From Astropecten irregularis (taxonomy: Eukaryota; Echinodermata; Asteroidea; Paxillosida; Astropectinidae): a stretch of 64,000 bases of DNA. Below, piece after piece: positions 37,701 to 52,700 of the stretch. The stretch is taken from positions 28,954,001-29,018,000 of the forward strand of contig OZ020244.1 in NCBI GenBank assembly GCA_963971285.1, read 5' to 3'. The translations under genes and the position numbers were made by a program. The stretch's first letter is position 1, and each line of letters starts with the position of its first letter. Below the pieces are notes generated by a model that worked only from the letters and a program-made list of their open reading frames with translations, did no database searches and was not told the DNA's origin.

Positions 37701-40700
37701 GCTGGACAGGGGAAGAACAAGGTTGTACAACAAGAATAAATATTAAAACAAATAAAGCAGCCGTTGTATTTGGAAAGGCCATCCTCGTCCAATAAATTAC
37801 GATTTATTTTAATATCAGCATGACAGACTGATCTTGGCTAAGACGCGTTTGGTGAAATCGATCCTAGGACGCGTCATAGCTAAGATCGATGTTAAGGCTA
37901 GGACTCGTCCTAAGTCCTGAGATCGATCCTAACATAAGAAGAGTTTCGTGAAATCAGCCGCTGGATGGATGGATAGGGGGTGGTAGATAGATAGCCCTTC
38001 TTACTTTCTTTGCACTCCTGGGCCACCTGCAGTTCCAGCTGGTCCCTCTGAGCCTCCATCTGACGGACGATGGTGTCATTGGCAAAGGCCTTACGGTAGG
38101 AGATGCACAAGATGATGATGATGATAATAATGATAATGAAGATGCCCACGCCGATCAGGATGAACACCAAGAAGTCTTCGCCCACGTACTCCAGCCGGCC
38201 GATGGTGAAGTTGCGGTTACCATGGTAAACCTGGGGTAAGATTTGTAACACAAAAACTTGAGCATATAAAAGTTGTCGTTTTTTTAATTGAAAAATCATT
38301 GGCGAAAATTTAATGTCCAGTACCGGGTACTCATCTTTATATCCCCTGTATGTACAGAGTACCGCAATTCTCTGGACAAATACAGGATTATTTCTATTAT
38401 CAATTAATTTGGGGCCAAGCTTTTGCATTTTGGACAGTTAAAGCTTTGGAAAGATGTGGTGCTATTATGTCATTCTCACCTATTGTGTACAATGCACCAA
38501 CAATGGGCTTCAATTTGTACATGCTGAAAAACACAAGCCTATTTGACAGGAAACAACTGAGCTCCATTTGACTGCACAGATGTTGGACCACCACGCCAAC
38601 AAGTTCAAACTCTCACAGATCAGCAAACAAGTAATCATGGTACCAAGTTACAAACATAAACGGAATGGTTTTCTTGCTCTATCTCTCAACACGTGTCACA
38701 AACTGAAAAAAAAAGCGATGACTCTAGGACATAATGGCATAAACAAAAATTAGGGGTGCTGGGGTTATTATGGAGTGACCTACTGACCGTAACTTCAGGG
38801 AATTTGCCTCCCGTCTTGCTCTCGGGCTGCTCTTTTGGCGGGTAGCAGGTCAGCCGGGTGGTAATAAGCGTGACGTCTTTGCAGTCCTCGTTGCCAATGG
38901 TCACAGTGACGTCTCCCTCCATGTAGGTCAGAGTAAGATTATCACCCTGGGTTTCCAGGAAGGAAATGATTCAATGAGAAGGACCTTTCCCTCCACTCTC
39001 TTTCACTCTCTCTCTCTCTCCCCCCGTCTTGTCACAGTCCATGACATCAGGGGAAAGGAAGGGGGGGAGGTAGGGATATACAAACTATCGGTACTTGGTA
39101 CCGAAGTGATCAATCTTCCGAGGATATGCTCAAATGCTGACAGAGCTCTTAACTAGGCACATCTGAGATTAGCAAAAGGGTATTAACCGACCTGTTCTGT
39201 CAGCTTTCCATGACAAGCGACAAGTGGGGGATCGGTTATTAGCGCGCTCTATTACCCGTGGCCAGCAGCTGTTCGGGAATCACGGTGGACATGGTTGATT
39301 GAGCCCCTCGGACTCTTACAAAACTTTTGGACTATTCCCACGGATTGTGTGTGGATTGGAGCCATGGTATGGGGAACACATCCTGACACTTAGTCACTGT
39401 AAAATGCTTCTCCTTCCCTCCCAGTAAAGTCAAACGAATCATCTGTGATGGTAGCGGCTGGTTTTTGCTGCTTATACAGGGGTGTCCCAAAAAAAACGCA
39501 ACACTTGTGTGGAGTACTATTATATGAAAATTAAACTGTTTATCACTTCAAGATTCAGACACGTGATACAGCCATGTCTTGGCTATCACCATGTAGAATT
39601 TGAGCAAAATTGGACTAAAATTGAGTGAAAAAACTAAGACTGAATTACCCAACCTCAAGACCCGATTTTCTTCTTTCTTTCATACACATTATGTGTGTAT
39701 TGACCACTATGCATGTTATGCTTGCAAATTTGTTTTTATGGAGTTATTTTTTCAATTGGTCATATTTTCGCCAATTGGTCATATTTTTTTTTTTACCCCA
39801 ATAAGCCCCAATATGCTTAAATTCTACATGGTGATAGCCAAGACATGGCTGTATCACATATCTGAATCTTGAAGTGACAAACAGTTTAACTTTAACATAA
39901 TATTGTCTGTCCTGAGTATAAACTATAATTTGAGGTTGCAGAGATGCATTTTGTAATGTTTCCAAAAATGAAAAGAAGCACTGAAAATAAAAGCATACAT
40001 CTGAATAAAAAACAAAACAATCAACATCTTAAAAATGCATCTTAATATTTTCATTTTTTCCTAGCTATTTTTTTTTTTCTCATTTGACATCTCAGTTGAA
40101 AGTGAACAACCTTTAAAGGGCCTCTGCAATAGGAATATTATGGCTTAAACATGTGCCAATAAGCAACTGTTTATGGGGGTCTGTGATTTTAACAACATCC
40201 TTACACTGTTTCAGGGTGAACTACAGGTTTTTTGGTTGTATGCTAATTAGAATTTCCATATTCATGAGCAAAGCTGTGATGTCATCTGGGTAACTGAGAG
40301 CAGTATAACCCAATTGATTTGTGCACACAAAGTTGGGGTTGTTTTATAGGTTTTCTGGCAGAACTTTTCCTCCTCAATGGGTTTTATTGTGCTAAATATG
40401 TTCCTTTCACTTAACTGGTGGTGTAATTTCTTTTGCCAAACCATTTCTGTGAGTCAAGTTTGCCTCTTCATTTGATATGTTTTGTTTTTTCATTATACTT
40501 TTGCTGTTGGTTCCCCACATGAGCATGCATGAAAATCCTCCATTTTGCAAAGCCATTCAAAGGAAGGCCAAATGCTGGTTTGAAACCAAAATCAGACTTG
40601 CCATTCATTATCTGTCAGTATATTCTCTGTATGAAGGCAATATAATAACCTGACTGAAAAAAGCACTGCAGGAACCCTTTAAAGTGAAAGAAATGAAAAT

Positions 40701-43700
40701 GATTTAGCTTGAAGACTGCTTTCTCAAGGGGGTAATTTTGAGGAATGAAAGATGGGATAGTAAAGACATTTTGGGCCGTGACGTCAAAAAAATCCTCACC
40801 TGAATCTCCAGAATCTCCAGACTTGCAGTCTGGTCAAACTTGAGCTTCTTCAGGTTGTCCTTGACGTCAAACATGAAGTAGACGGGATCGGGGAAGATTT
40901 CAAAGGGCTGGACGGCGGTCAGCTGCTCCAGAGAGGTGTAGTTCTTCACGTCGTCCAGGATGAAGCCGTACTTGGACTTGGGCACCTCCAGGATGCTGGG
41001 GTAAGGGCTGAGGTCGGGGGACGGGCAGAGCATGGTGCTCGCCGAGGGCCGATCGCAAGGCTGGATTGTGAGTAAAGGAATTCACGAAAATGAATAAGCA
41101 CTGTGTGTGTTTTTTTTACCGCAATCGTTTTTAGTCTGACCAGCAGGTCGGATGTTGGACTTAAGGTCTAACAACCGACCTTCAAAGAAGAACATCAAAG
41201 AACTTTGGATGATCAAAATTGTCCAGATTAAAAAAACAGGTTCTACTGTACATATCTCCAGAAATCTCCGCTCTACAAATTCCAGACAATTAACCGTCCC
41301 CAGAACTTCATCCTTGCTCGGAGAAAAAGCTTTCTCATGTTCAGCCCCACTTCTGTGGAACGCTCTTCCACTGCAGATCCAATCAGCAGAATCCTTAGAT
41401 ACATTCAAGTCAGATCTGAAGTCCCATATCTTCTCATTTTATTTTCGTTAGATTGTATGTTTTTGCATCCTTCTCCCTAAGTTTCCATTTCATCTTTTCT
41501 TTTCCCTCTGCGCCTATTATACTTCTTCTAGATATACGGCGCATTATAAATGCTTTATTTATTATGATTATTATTATTACATATCCCTTCCAAGCAGATA
41601 CAGGAAACCAGCGCCAACTTGGCCTTTAATACTTCAAAGAATGTGCTATGATTATATAGGTTTTAACTGGAAACTGAGAGACTCTGGAAGATTTTGGAAA
41701 GTTCCTAATTATTGAAGAGCCTAGAGGTTCAATATAAATGATCGCACTGATCAAGTTCCAAACATAATTGGTTTTCAAACAAAATTCGGAAGAACTTGGA
41801 AGAATGATATGATACACAGCAACTTTCAGGATCAGCACACAAAGTCACAGCATCCCGGCCTTCATTTGTTTAATGTGAGGAGGTCTTTGGTCCTAGATGA
41901 TCTGTACCTACCGATATGAGCGTCTTGCCATCGATGATGAATTGAATCTTAGGATTGTCTATCACGTCCAGGTCCACTCCCTCCACTCGGATGTCCAACC
42001 CACCGCTGCATGAAGGTTGAGACAATTCAAGGACATTTGTAAAATCATTTCGCAGAATGCTATCAATCTCTGTACGTCATTCTCATAGCAACTGATCAGC
42101 GTTTGAAGTTTAAGAATCTTAGCCCGGGCAAAGAAATTGAAACAACTCTTACTTGGAGACTTTGGAGAACAGGTCTTCAAATCAACAGTGTACAATCACG
42201 CACAACAGTGGGGGCTCAAAACAACGCGCGCATGCTCACATTTGCATGCGCGCGCGCTGTTGACTTGAAGACCGGTTCTCCAAAGTCTCCTATTCATTTA
42301 CTCTTACGGAATGTAATCAAAAACTCAAAATGTGGCATACTATGAGATTTATGAAACGCAGGCTCAGGCTCAGGCTCTGTCTTCGACTCTGTCATCCATA
42401 TGCTGAAAATATAGGTTGTGTTTTTTTCAATGAAGCTGAAGCTCTGTTTTCCTTTTCAAACCAGAGAATCTACTTCCGAACCGCAGCCAAAAGTCTCTAT
42501 TATTTTAAAATGGATTCACAAAATGGAGCCTGAGCCTTCGTTTTGATAATGTCCATCACATTCAACATACAATGATTTCAGAGGGAAAATTGTCATAGCT
42601 ACTTCATAAATTTTTATCAAACTCTGACTATCGCTCTTATTACCAGTCATGGAAAACTTTCCTCTTTTTTGTTTGATCTGTCTATAACCCTCGACCGATA
42701 TTTTTGTCGTTCTTATTTCGTTGGCCATGGTATCAAATACCGCAACTTTTCCTACCTTGTAGAACAAAACTAATCGGAACCCATATCGTGTCATATCGGT
42801 GATGACATGCATTTCTAACCTACAGATTGAAAACAGATGGGTCTGTTATATACGTTTCCTTTTTTTGTTACAACGAAATATAAAAAACGTCATGAAATGA
42901 CAAAAAACATCTGCTAAGCAAACAGATTTACCGGGCAAGATCTGGGGCCAATTTCATAAAACTGTTAAGCACCAAAATTTGCTTAGCACAAAAAGGTCTC
43001 GCCCAATACAACAAACCACCATTGAAAATTCCATTTGATATTCATGGTCAGCGAACAACAGCCAAAGAACAATCACAAGTGATACACAACACGTGGAAAT
43101 TTGGTTGTTAACCCTGTTTTTATTAAGACAGAAATGTCATGCTTAGCAAATTTTTGTGCTTAACAGTTTTATGAAATTGGCCCCTGGTGTAATGTGTACC
43201 ATTTGTAGTTGGTACCCCGGTGTTGTGGTTGGGTGTTTTTTTTTAAGCATAAGTTTGCTTTATATAGCATTTGATATTTAGCTATTTGGAGAAAGGGCCT
43301 TGAACAGTCCTCCAAAATAAACTTTTACACCACATATTCCAGAAAATACTTGCAGTACATTGACTCACCTTCTGATGCTCTTGTAGCGGTCTAATGACTT
43401 GATGACCGGGTCATTCCTGTACTGGTAATCCAGAGATTTGGGGATTGCCGCTTGCCCATCAAACTGAATCTGTATTGGCACGGCAGCTCCTCTGCCCCTT
43501 GGCGTTTTGCAGATTAAGGCTTCCGCTGATCGACTGTCAGAGGGCAAAGAAAATGTTCACGTTTGTTTTGGAGGTTTTTGAATTAAGAAATAAAATGACC
43601 TTCACTAGTTTATTAGTCTATTTTGGTATTCATTGTATCTTTTAGGACTTTGATAGACAAGATTTCTACCTTCAAGACAGCCTACATCGTCCCTGAATGT

Positions 43701-46700
43701 CATACAGCTGATTGAAAAATCAACTATTTGTGTTTTTAAGTCATTGAAAGGGGAAGAAAGAAAAATTGACTAAAGCGGGACTCGAACCGGCGACCTCTTG
43801 AATACCGCACAGGCGCTCCACCAACTGAGCCATCCAACCCTATGTTTGTGGTCTCCCCAATAGTCAACTATCCTTGTTCGTTTGGCAGTCAGAAGCCATG
43901 AAACCACGCACACACCACCACATCCCAGGGATCATTTCACCGATACTCGCAGCAATGCTGCAACCTGAGAACAGCACGCGGGGGATCACTCAAAGAGGAT
44001 ACCGCTTTTTAACTATTGTGTTTATGGTGAAAGTCTTCAGGTGAAATAATGTCCTTAAAGCTGGCTTTGATTCTAGGATTTGCGAGCTGTAACAGCTTTT
44101 GGCAACACCGACTCAACTTTGCGTCAACGCCATAAACCAAAGCGGCATTTTGGCTGGGGACTTTCCTGAATACATAGACCAAGCCTATGGCACATTTGTT
44201 GGACTTTGTCCAAGTCAATCTGGCAACAGCATAGTCAGTGGAGTCGAATGGAGTTTGGTGGGAGCCTGGGAGGGTGGTTTTAGTTTGGGGGATCGGAAAG
44301 AGCCGTGCTGACGTTATTGAATCATTCACCTGATTAGTTTACACTCCAAGCCGCCGATGATCGTGGTGACATTTCGGCCTGCATCCAGGTTCTTGCCGGT
44401 GATGGTAATTTCTGTTCCTCCCGACCGCGGTCCGTACGCCGGTGATACCGAGGTCAGCTCTGGAATCTGTGCCAAAAAAACAAGAGATTAAAATCAATCC
44501 CGGTGGGAAATCAAATGAGAAGAGCAAAGGCCAAGACCCCAATGCTTACCAGGATGTTGGATCCTTACCAGGATTCTTGGCAAGAACCTAGTTCCAATAT
44601 CCAACCCCTTCACCACCCTTTTCTCTCTCTCTCTTTTTTTCATGCACAGCAGGGCGGTATGTTTGCTGATTAATCACGTTAGGAAGGATCTCTACAATTT
44701 GGAACATAGGTGTCAGTATTTTTCTTTGGCTCAATGTGAAACCTGTCCGTCGGCACACTGAGCAGGAAGCCATCGGGGCTCAGTTCCACAGAGCTGCTAC
44801 AGAGAGAAAGTCTGCCAGCTCCTCCATGGAATCTGAGAGTGTTAAGACACAGGGGGAAGGGGATGTAGATGGTAAAAGGCCCACAGGGCTAAGGCATGGG
44901 GGGTACTCACAAGGTATTTGAAGGGCAGCTGTGATCGGGCAGTGACCGTGGTATCAGAGTCGGTGGCGTTACTGCTTCCGATGACGATCACTATGCTGCC
45001 TTCCGTTAGATCGCTCACCGCCTGGGTGGTACACACAACCCTGCAAACAAAGTGAAGGGGTATGCCAATCAGAGCAACATAAAAGATCATCCGCAAGATT
45101 CTTTTTCAATATAAACACATATATTTGAAACATATTTTATGTCGTCTGGTGGTTTTATGCCACAGGTGGTGATATGGAAGCTCAGGTCAACCTTCCAAAC
45201 GTCATACCAAAGATATCTTCTTTCCCAAAATGTGGCTTACCCTTCTCCCCTTAACAGTGAAAGAACACTACACATCCACGACTTTATCTTCAAAATTTGT
45301 TTCTTGGTGCCCTCGTCTACTTTTAATAGTATCATCTTTTTCAAAAGTGACAGATTTAAGGTGCAACGTGAGAATAACTCCTCCAAAAGAACCACAAAGA
45401 GTAACTCACTGTGTGGCAACGACGTATTCGCTCTGGACCAGGTCACAGCCTATCCCGGCCACCGTCACGCTGAGCACGTCTGCCGCCTTCTGCCCCAGGT
45501 TGATGCCGGTGATATTCAACTTGGTGCCGCCCTCGATGTAACCGCTCTTCGGAAAAAACTAGAGGGTGGAAGGGGGGGGGGGGGGGGGTAGAGAGGGAGA
45601 GAGAGACAGAGGGGTAAGAAGAGTCTGTCGGATTGGCATGTGAGGTTCTTAACCTGTCATTCACCTCTTGGAGGGAAAGGGGAGGGATCCCTTCCACTCA
45701 CAACCTCAGGATCAATTGGATTAAGTTGACAGTCTAGCTACTTCCAAGACATTTTTTCCCTTTTTCCTCCAACACAAAAATTCGACATTTCCTTCTCTGT
45801 CTTCCCCGCCGAGGACCCCTGGCTACTTTTTTTTCCTCCCCTAGAACATCCTCTCAGCATTAGTACGAGGGGAACCATCAATTCCTCCAGGCATGGAGAG
45901 CTGACTGGTGACTAAGAGAGTGCCACTAGGGCAGAACATATTCTCACATTACAATGACCGAGTCAATTAATACTACTTGACTGTGAAAAAACAAAATCCC
46001 TTTTCTTTATCTTCTGAGAAGCAGCAACAGCTAAGAAATTCGGGAAGAACAGGGGTCGATTTCACCAAACCCGTCGTAACTTACTATCAATTGTAGGAAT
46101 TGCGATGCATTAGACTAGGCATGGACTAGGCTGATCATTTTCAGGTGTTGAGGTATTGTTTTAGTGGCCCAAACATGGAGTAGTGTGTGCGCAGCGCTTT
46201 GTAATCGAAAGGAAAAGGCGCTATATCAAATAACTTTTGGATGGATGGATGGATGCATTGCTGCCCCACGTAGAAGTAAAAGAATACGATGGGTTATCCT
46301 TCGTAACCCGAGACAAAATGTGTCTCATTGTGGCATGTCTATCGGGCTTGAACAGGTACATGTACCATGACCACAGCAGGGTAATTTAAGCCTCCCAATA
46401 CAAACCATCTAATCATCAAATAACCAAAAGGGAAACTGACTGAATTTAAGGTCATTGAAAAGTGAACAAAGAAAAATTGACTGGAGCGGGATTTGAACCA
46501 GCGATCTCTGGAATACCGTACAAGCGCTCTACAAAAGAGCTATCCAGCCCTAAGTTGGTGGTATCCTTAATAGTAAATTATCTTTGTTCGTTTGACAGTC
46601 AGAAGCCATGAAACCATGCACATACTGCTATATCCCAAGGATCATTACATCGATACGCGCAGCAATGCTACAACCTGAGAAACACTACATGGGGGACCAA

Positions 46701-49700
46701 TCAAAGCGGATGCTGCTTTTTAATCTATATATTCATCCAAAACAAAGAAATGTCTCCCATTCACTGCACATGATCAACAGGGTCCAAGTTCAGCAAATCA
46801 AGTGCCCCGATCCCAATTTCATGGAATCCGTTACCGTTGGCAAAAATTCTTTGCTTTACGGTAGCAGAATTTTGTTGGTTACGGTTAGCGTATTTCACGG
46901 AAGAGTTTCCTTTTTGGTAACGGTAAGCAAGGAATTTGTGCAGGATGCATATGACACCCTGTTAGCAGAAAATGATCACAGTTACCCTAGAAATTCTTTG
47001 CTAACCGAGAGTCTTGCTTACAGATTCCATGAAATAGATTTCACGCGTAGTAGAGCCCGTTAGCACAAAAATAAACCGTAACGGATTCCATGAAATTGGG
47101 CCCTGTTCTTCCACTGGACTAATTGTATGGGCTGGCCCTCCTTTACAATTTCTCCTACTGTCAAGCCACCATCAGTCTTGCTTCACAGAGCTCTAGGGAC
47201 GGGTTCTTCACCGTGCAACGGCTTCCTACGTTTCCCCTACCTTACAGTGGCTGGTCCTTTTGGTCGTGTGTGTGGGTGGAGGATGTTTTCCAGTCAACAC
47301 ACTCGCACAAAGAAAAAAAGCCATTTCATTTTCAGCCCGAGCAGGGCGATGATATTTTCCTAACAACATGGCACTTCCATTAGACAAATCAATAAATCAA
47401 TGTGGAATGTTATGAAAGTGGCACTGAGGCAAAAAAACATGGCAGTCATTCGAGCCCACCTCCTCCCCGTCCAAAAACAAGAGAAGAAAACCATAAATTA
47501 AATAAAAGTTTGCCTACACTTCTGACAAAAACAAAATCGGGGCAAAAATGGATTCTGGTGATGAGGCAGCAGCCAAAGTGTGCTGTTTCGTCAGACAATT
47601 GCATTTTATAACTCCTTTTCAATGGCAATAACTTCCCTTCCTTTTTCTTCTTCTTCTTCTATGATTGCACTGGTAATTGTTTGCTTAAAAGCAAAAACTT
47701 ACGTCGGTGATGGAGGCAAAGGGACATAGGACGTCACCGGTCAACCAGGTCTCATCGCATCGGGACTGCAGAGTGCAGAGATCGCTGGACATAACCCCGT
47801 CCGAGTGGCACCAGCCGCACCGAAACTTGTCCATTCCCGCCAGGCAGTCGCCACAATTGGGCCGTTTGACGTCGCACTTGTACAAATTGACTGTAAACGC
47901 AAACGAAAAATAGAAACAAATAAACACATTTACACAAAAATGTTCCTTTCAGGGTTTGTTTTGGTTTGGGGGTTTCGGGGGGAAAAGGCAATTACAACGC
48001 CAAGAGTTGTCATTTTAAACCATTTCCATGTTGAGACTGCTACAAAGATGACAGTGTATCCGTCGTGCTAACGGCCTGACGTATATATATATAATATAAT
48101 GCAAGCTGACCTATATCTTAAGTGTTCCCATTTCTTTTCCCAACTAATGAAAATTGAAGCACAACCGCAGGGGAGACTCGGGCAGTGACTTGCCTGTATA
48201 AACATCCCTACAGGAACAAGATATTGGAACGTTAATCACATGTCTACCCTGTGTCCTCCTCTCCTCCCCCGCCACCCCATCTTGCCCCTCCCCCTATTTA
48301 AGGACTCTCCCATCCATGTGTCTGTGGTCACTGTTACGATTTGTCTTCTTCACCTGGGCAACAGAAATATCTTATCAAAAGTTGTTTTTTTTCTCGGTCA
48401 TGTGTCAACACTGCATTAAACTTAGTGCTTTTTTAAGGGCGTATGAGAAAAATGGATAATTCACATGTTTGATGGTGGTGGGATTTGAACCCACTACCTT
48501 CTGTTTACTAGAGCAGATGACTAATCAATTTAATTGACGAGTTAGCTGGGGTCATTGGGTGAAAAGTAAGGTACACGGTAAGGAAAGGTTAAAATTGTAA
48601 GCTTGGTAATGATGCTGGAGGTCACGGGTTCCAATCCAATCTGAGCTGTCGCGTTGACTTGCATAGTGCATAGTGTGAATACACAGAGATGGTCAAAGCC
48701 TTACAGAAATATTTCTATTCTCGTGTATACCCAATAATAACAATAATTGAATTATTGTGAAAATCTTGAGATCCAAACAAAAAGCTGGTTGAACATTAAA
48801 AACAAAGCTTTAGAGTGTATGTGCCCTTATAAAACCACAATCCATCGGCCCCAAAACAGTCAACATTGACGGTAACCTTTACAGTTTCAGTCACGGAGTT
48901 TGGTTTGCTTCCAAATAAAGTCCAGCAGTTGCAACAGCAGCACAAACGTACACATACACGTACACCACCCCCACACTGCAACATTTTGCACATGAAGTGT
49001 CCCACATGTAGCCCTAGAATATTAACCCGATTATTAAACAGGAAATTGAGGAGAAGGCAGGGATGTGACAGGCAAAAGGTCACATCCTTTGATCCTTGCT
49101 CAGGTCCCGCTAAAAGCATCTTCCCTCGACTCTTCCCCCAAATGAAAAGAAAAAAGGAAAAGCTCCTCCAAGTTTGCTACGACTGCCTCTGGAGTTCCGA
49201 AGTCCTGGTTTCTAATACTAGAAACCCTGATGTTTCTGTATAACCATGCCAACATCCGATTCAGCAAAAGAAAGATATTCTCAATCTATCTCTCTCTCTC
49301 TCTCTTTCTTGTCTTTGCTTTTATACAGATATTTCCTGCTCAACATTCCTAATAGGGAATTTCCTACTTTTAATGGCAGCTGTAGGAATCAATCAATGCC
49401 AAGATAAGGATTTTAATGCATTAAGTGCTTAATGAATGAAAGGAATGGACATGAACTAGCAGAAGAGAATCACGAGGCTTATTTTTTTTTTCTTCTTCTT
49501 CTTCTCTTCGTCATTTTTGAAATGAAATCTCGGCCATCTTTGAAAGGGCTTTTCAAAGGCAATGGGGCCCATGCCTTTAGATAGATTTTGAGCAAACAAT
49601 TGACAGAAAATATGGTATAGATTCTTCACAGTGGTAGAATCTTAACATTGGTTTTCTCCAGCCAGTGTTGATCCCATTATCTATTTGACACTTGATTGGA

Positions 49701-52700
49701 ATTTGAAACTCAATAAACCATTTCAAAGATGGATAATGCGTATATTTAAAGGTAGTATCATACTTTGGTAAGAAACCAAAACAGAAATGTTCACAGATTT
49801 ACGTATAACTTACAGGGTAAGATGGAGGTGGTAGAACATACCGTTTTTCTGCCTGAAATGGTGTATTTATCCAGAAATTAGTTACACAACGACCAAAGAT
49901 CTTTTTGATCTTTTAAAAGATCAAAAATAAAAGAGAAAAGACTTAAGAAATACTGTGGCTGTTTTTCACTGTTTTCTCAAAAAGTGGGCACCGTATGGGA
50001 CTGAAAAATTTCCACAGATGACTGTTACTGTATCTTCCTTGATATTTTTGCCCATGAATCTGTATTTCTTTGACAAAAACCAAAGTATGATACTCCCTTT
50101 AAATGCATGCCTTCATTTTAGATCATCATTAAGCCTGGGATTTAGGGAAGGGGTGGCGGGTTGCCCCCCTTCCCTAAAAAAAAAATGCAAGATTTTCAAA
50201 GTTGGAATTGGTATCAAGTTTGCAGTGTAATAATGCAGCTGCTCCGATTGATTTTCCTGGGGACAATTTCCAGGGGCCAGCCGGATCCCATGTCCTTCCG
50301 ATTGGGGTCATTAGCAAAAGGGGTTCTGTGCACTATCGCTGAAGGTCGCTGATAACCAGGCCAAAAATATATGATGGAACCCGCAGAGGAGAGCGCGAAC
50401 CAGGAAAAGAAAAATGTTTTCCCATTTTTCAAGAGCGGTTTGAATGATGTACCGTACTTGCTAGGTCAAACATTAACAAGGAACTGCCCCTGTTTGGGCA
50501 AACCTGAACCAAATTAATCTTAACCTTCTCAAGGGACTGAATTGGGAAAGGTTTATAGGCCTACATGTTTGTGTAAGCCAAACAAGAAATTTACAAAACT
50601 AGGATGCCCGGCACTTTTAGAAACAGGCCTAAGCATTTTTATCAGAGCATGGGGGAAGTCTTCTTTCCTCCATAATCAGAATGACTTCTTTCTGACAAGG
50701 GGTTAGGCCAGCCTTTTATCAGTTACGGTTTTCAGATTGAACACCACCAGTCCTTGAGGGTTATTTGGGGTCAATGTGTGTTACAAAATCTTCCTCGTGA
50801 AAAAAAAAGCATTCAAAATTTCTTAAAAAGCCTTCTGTCACGGTCAGGCCAAATGAAAAACGCTTACGCAAGTGGACTTTTTCCTATGAATAAGTCCATT
50901 TTGCAATGGTGCCCTGTGGTTTTGTTCCTGCGATTGTTGGGGCCTTTGTGGGGCGGGGAGTTCAATATCCTTGATTTCTTGTTGATTTGGGTATGTAAAC
51001 TTCCTGCAATCAAGCCAAATTTTGAACATAACACTTGCATCATCAACAGTGCCTAGTGGTTTGACACCAACAGACCCATCTGTGACTGGTGGTGCCAGCA
51101 GACAGACAGTACGGTGATGATGATTTGCACACATGGCCGGTTGGTGTCAGCATGGAGGAAGAAATCCTCCATGGTGTCAGTCAGCTTGCCAAGAGGTTTT
51201 GCTGGGCTTGCAAAGTCCTCCAACAGTCTATTTGGCTAAGCACTTAAGAGGGTCAGACCCCGGTACAATGGGCTTTTGCAGAGGCACAGGTACTTTTCTT
51301 CTGTATTATGGGGGAAGCTCCATTAAAGGTACAATACATGATTGGTAACGGTCACAAGGCAGCACTCATACTTTGTCTGATCAAACATGTACATAAAATA
51401 ATAGACCTGTGAAAATTTGAGCTCAATCGGACATCTGAGTCATGAGAAATAGCAAAAACCCGACCCAATTTTTCTTATAAAACATGAAGAATGGTTTTGA
51501 TCTTACACCAAGATCAAAACTTTTTTCGGTCTTTGTTTTACAAATTTCTGGATAAATACAGCATTTCCGGTGGAAATATTTTAACGGTATGTATCCACAG
51601 TACCACTACCAGCACAATCATCATACCTTGAGTGAAAGGGGATAACTAAAACAACTCAAGTGAGGGTGACCTTTATGTTTGTTCCAATTTGTTCCAAAAA
51701 TCGTTCAGACGAACGATCTTTGGAAAAGACACTAAATCTTGATTTCCTTGAAAAACCCAGCATTTGATGAACCAAGATTTCCCATGGTGACTGTTTGCAC
51801 TGTTTACGAACTGTTGAGTCAATTTTCTGTCTCAAACTTTTTTTGAGGCTTTGCAAATCCTTTATGCTCCCTTTAAGAGGGTCAGACCCTGGTATAATGG
51901 ACTTTTGCAGAGGCAAGGGTACTTTTCTTCTGTATTTTTGGCGGAAGCTCCATTTAACAAGTACATAAGATCAAGTGGGAAGCATATGATTACGAATAAA
52001 AGGACACTAGGGCTGATACCATGGAACAAGGGAAGCCATAGAAAAGCCAACGACTTTGGCAGCTCTATGAAATTGGGCCCTGATAACATTCCAGACCTGA
52101 CCAGTCAGAATGTCAGGTCATTAACCTTATCCAACTTTCTTTCTTTTTTTCAGACAACACTCTTGTCAACTCATCCAACTACCATTTCCTCAATTGTCTC
52201 GGGCTGTGTCAGGGCTCCAAAAGAATCAAAATTGGTGAGAGGAACCCAAGTGTTCTCATCTGCTATCAGCTTTTAGAGAGCTCCAAGCTTGTTTTTGGAT
52301 CTGTGTGACCTTTGAAAAACAAAGTTTGAGGGGGCCAGGTCAGGCCGCAGGAATGACGCTCTGTGCTTTGCTGGGGCTAACCTCTCTTGGGGTTTTGAAC
52401 TAGCCCTTAATGACATCCCCAGTAATGACACAAATAGACCAACTGGGTCTAGGCCGACAAACTGGGTTTCGATGTGGGTGGGGGGAGAGGAATGGAAAGA
52501 GGAAGCACTTGACAGCAATCCATTACAATAAGCTACAGTTGCTTGTTTGTGTGGTTTTTAAACCCATTATAATGTCTTGGAACTTTGTTTGGGAGTTAGG
52601 AGGGCCTGAAGTTTCGATGCTAGCTGGATCATTCTCAAAAGGCCAAGCATTTTAAACATTTCAGGTCATCATTTAAGTTGATGAGCAATTTGCAGCAGTT

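Noticed and set aside
46608-47063. 151-codon open frame
   Set aside because: Made of the arm of a tRNA-like repeat fused to another inverted-repeat element.
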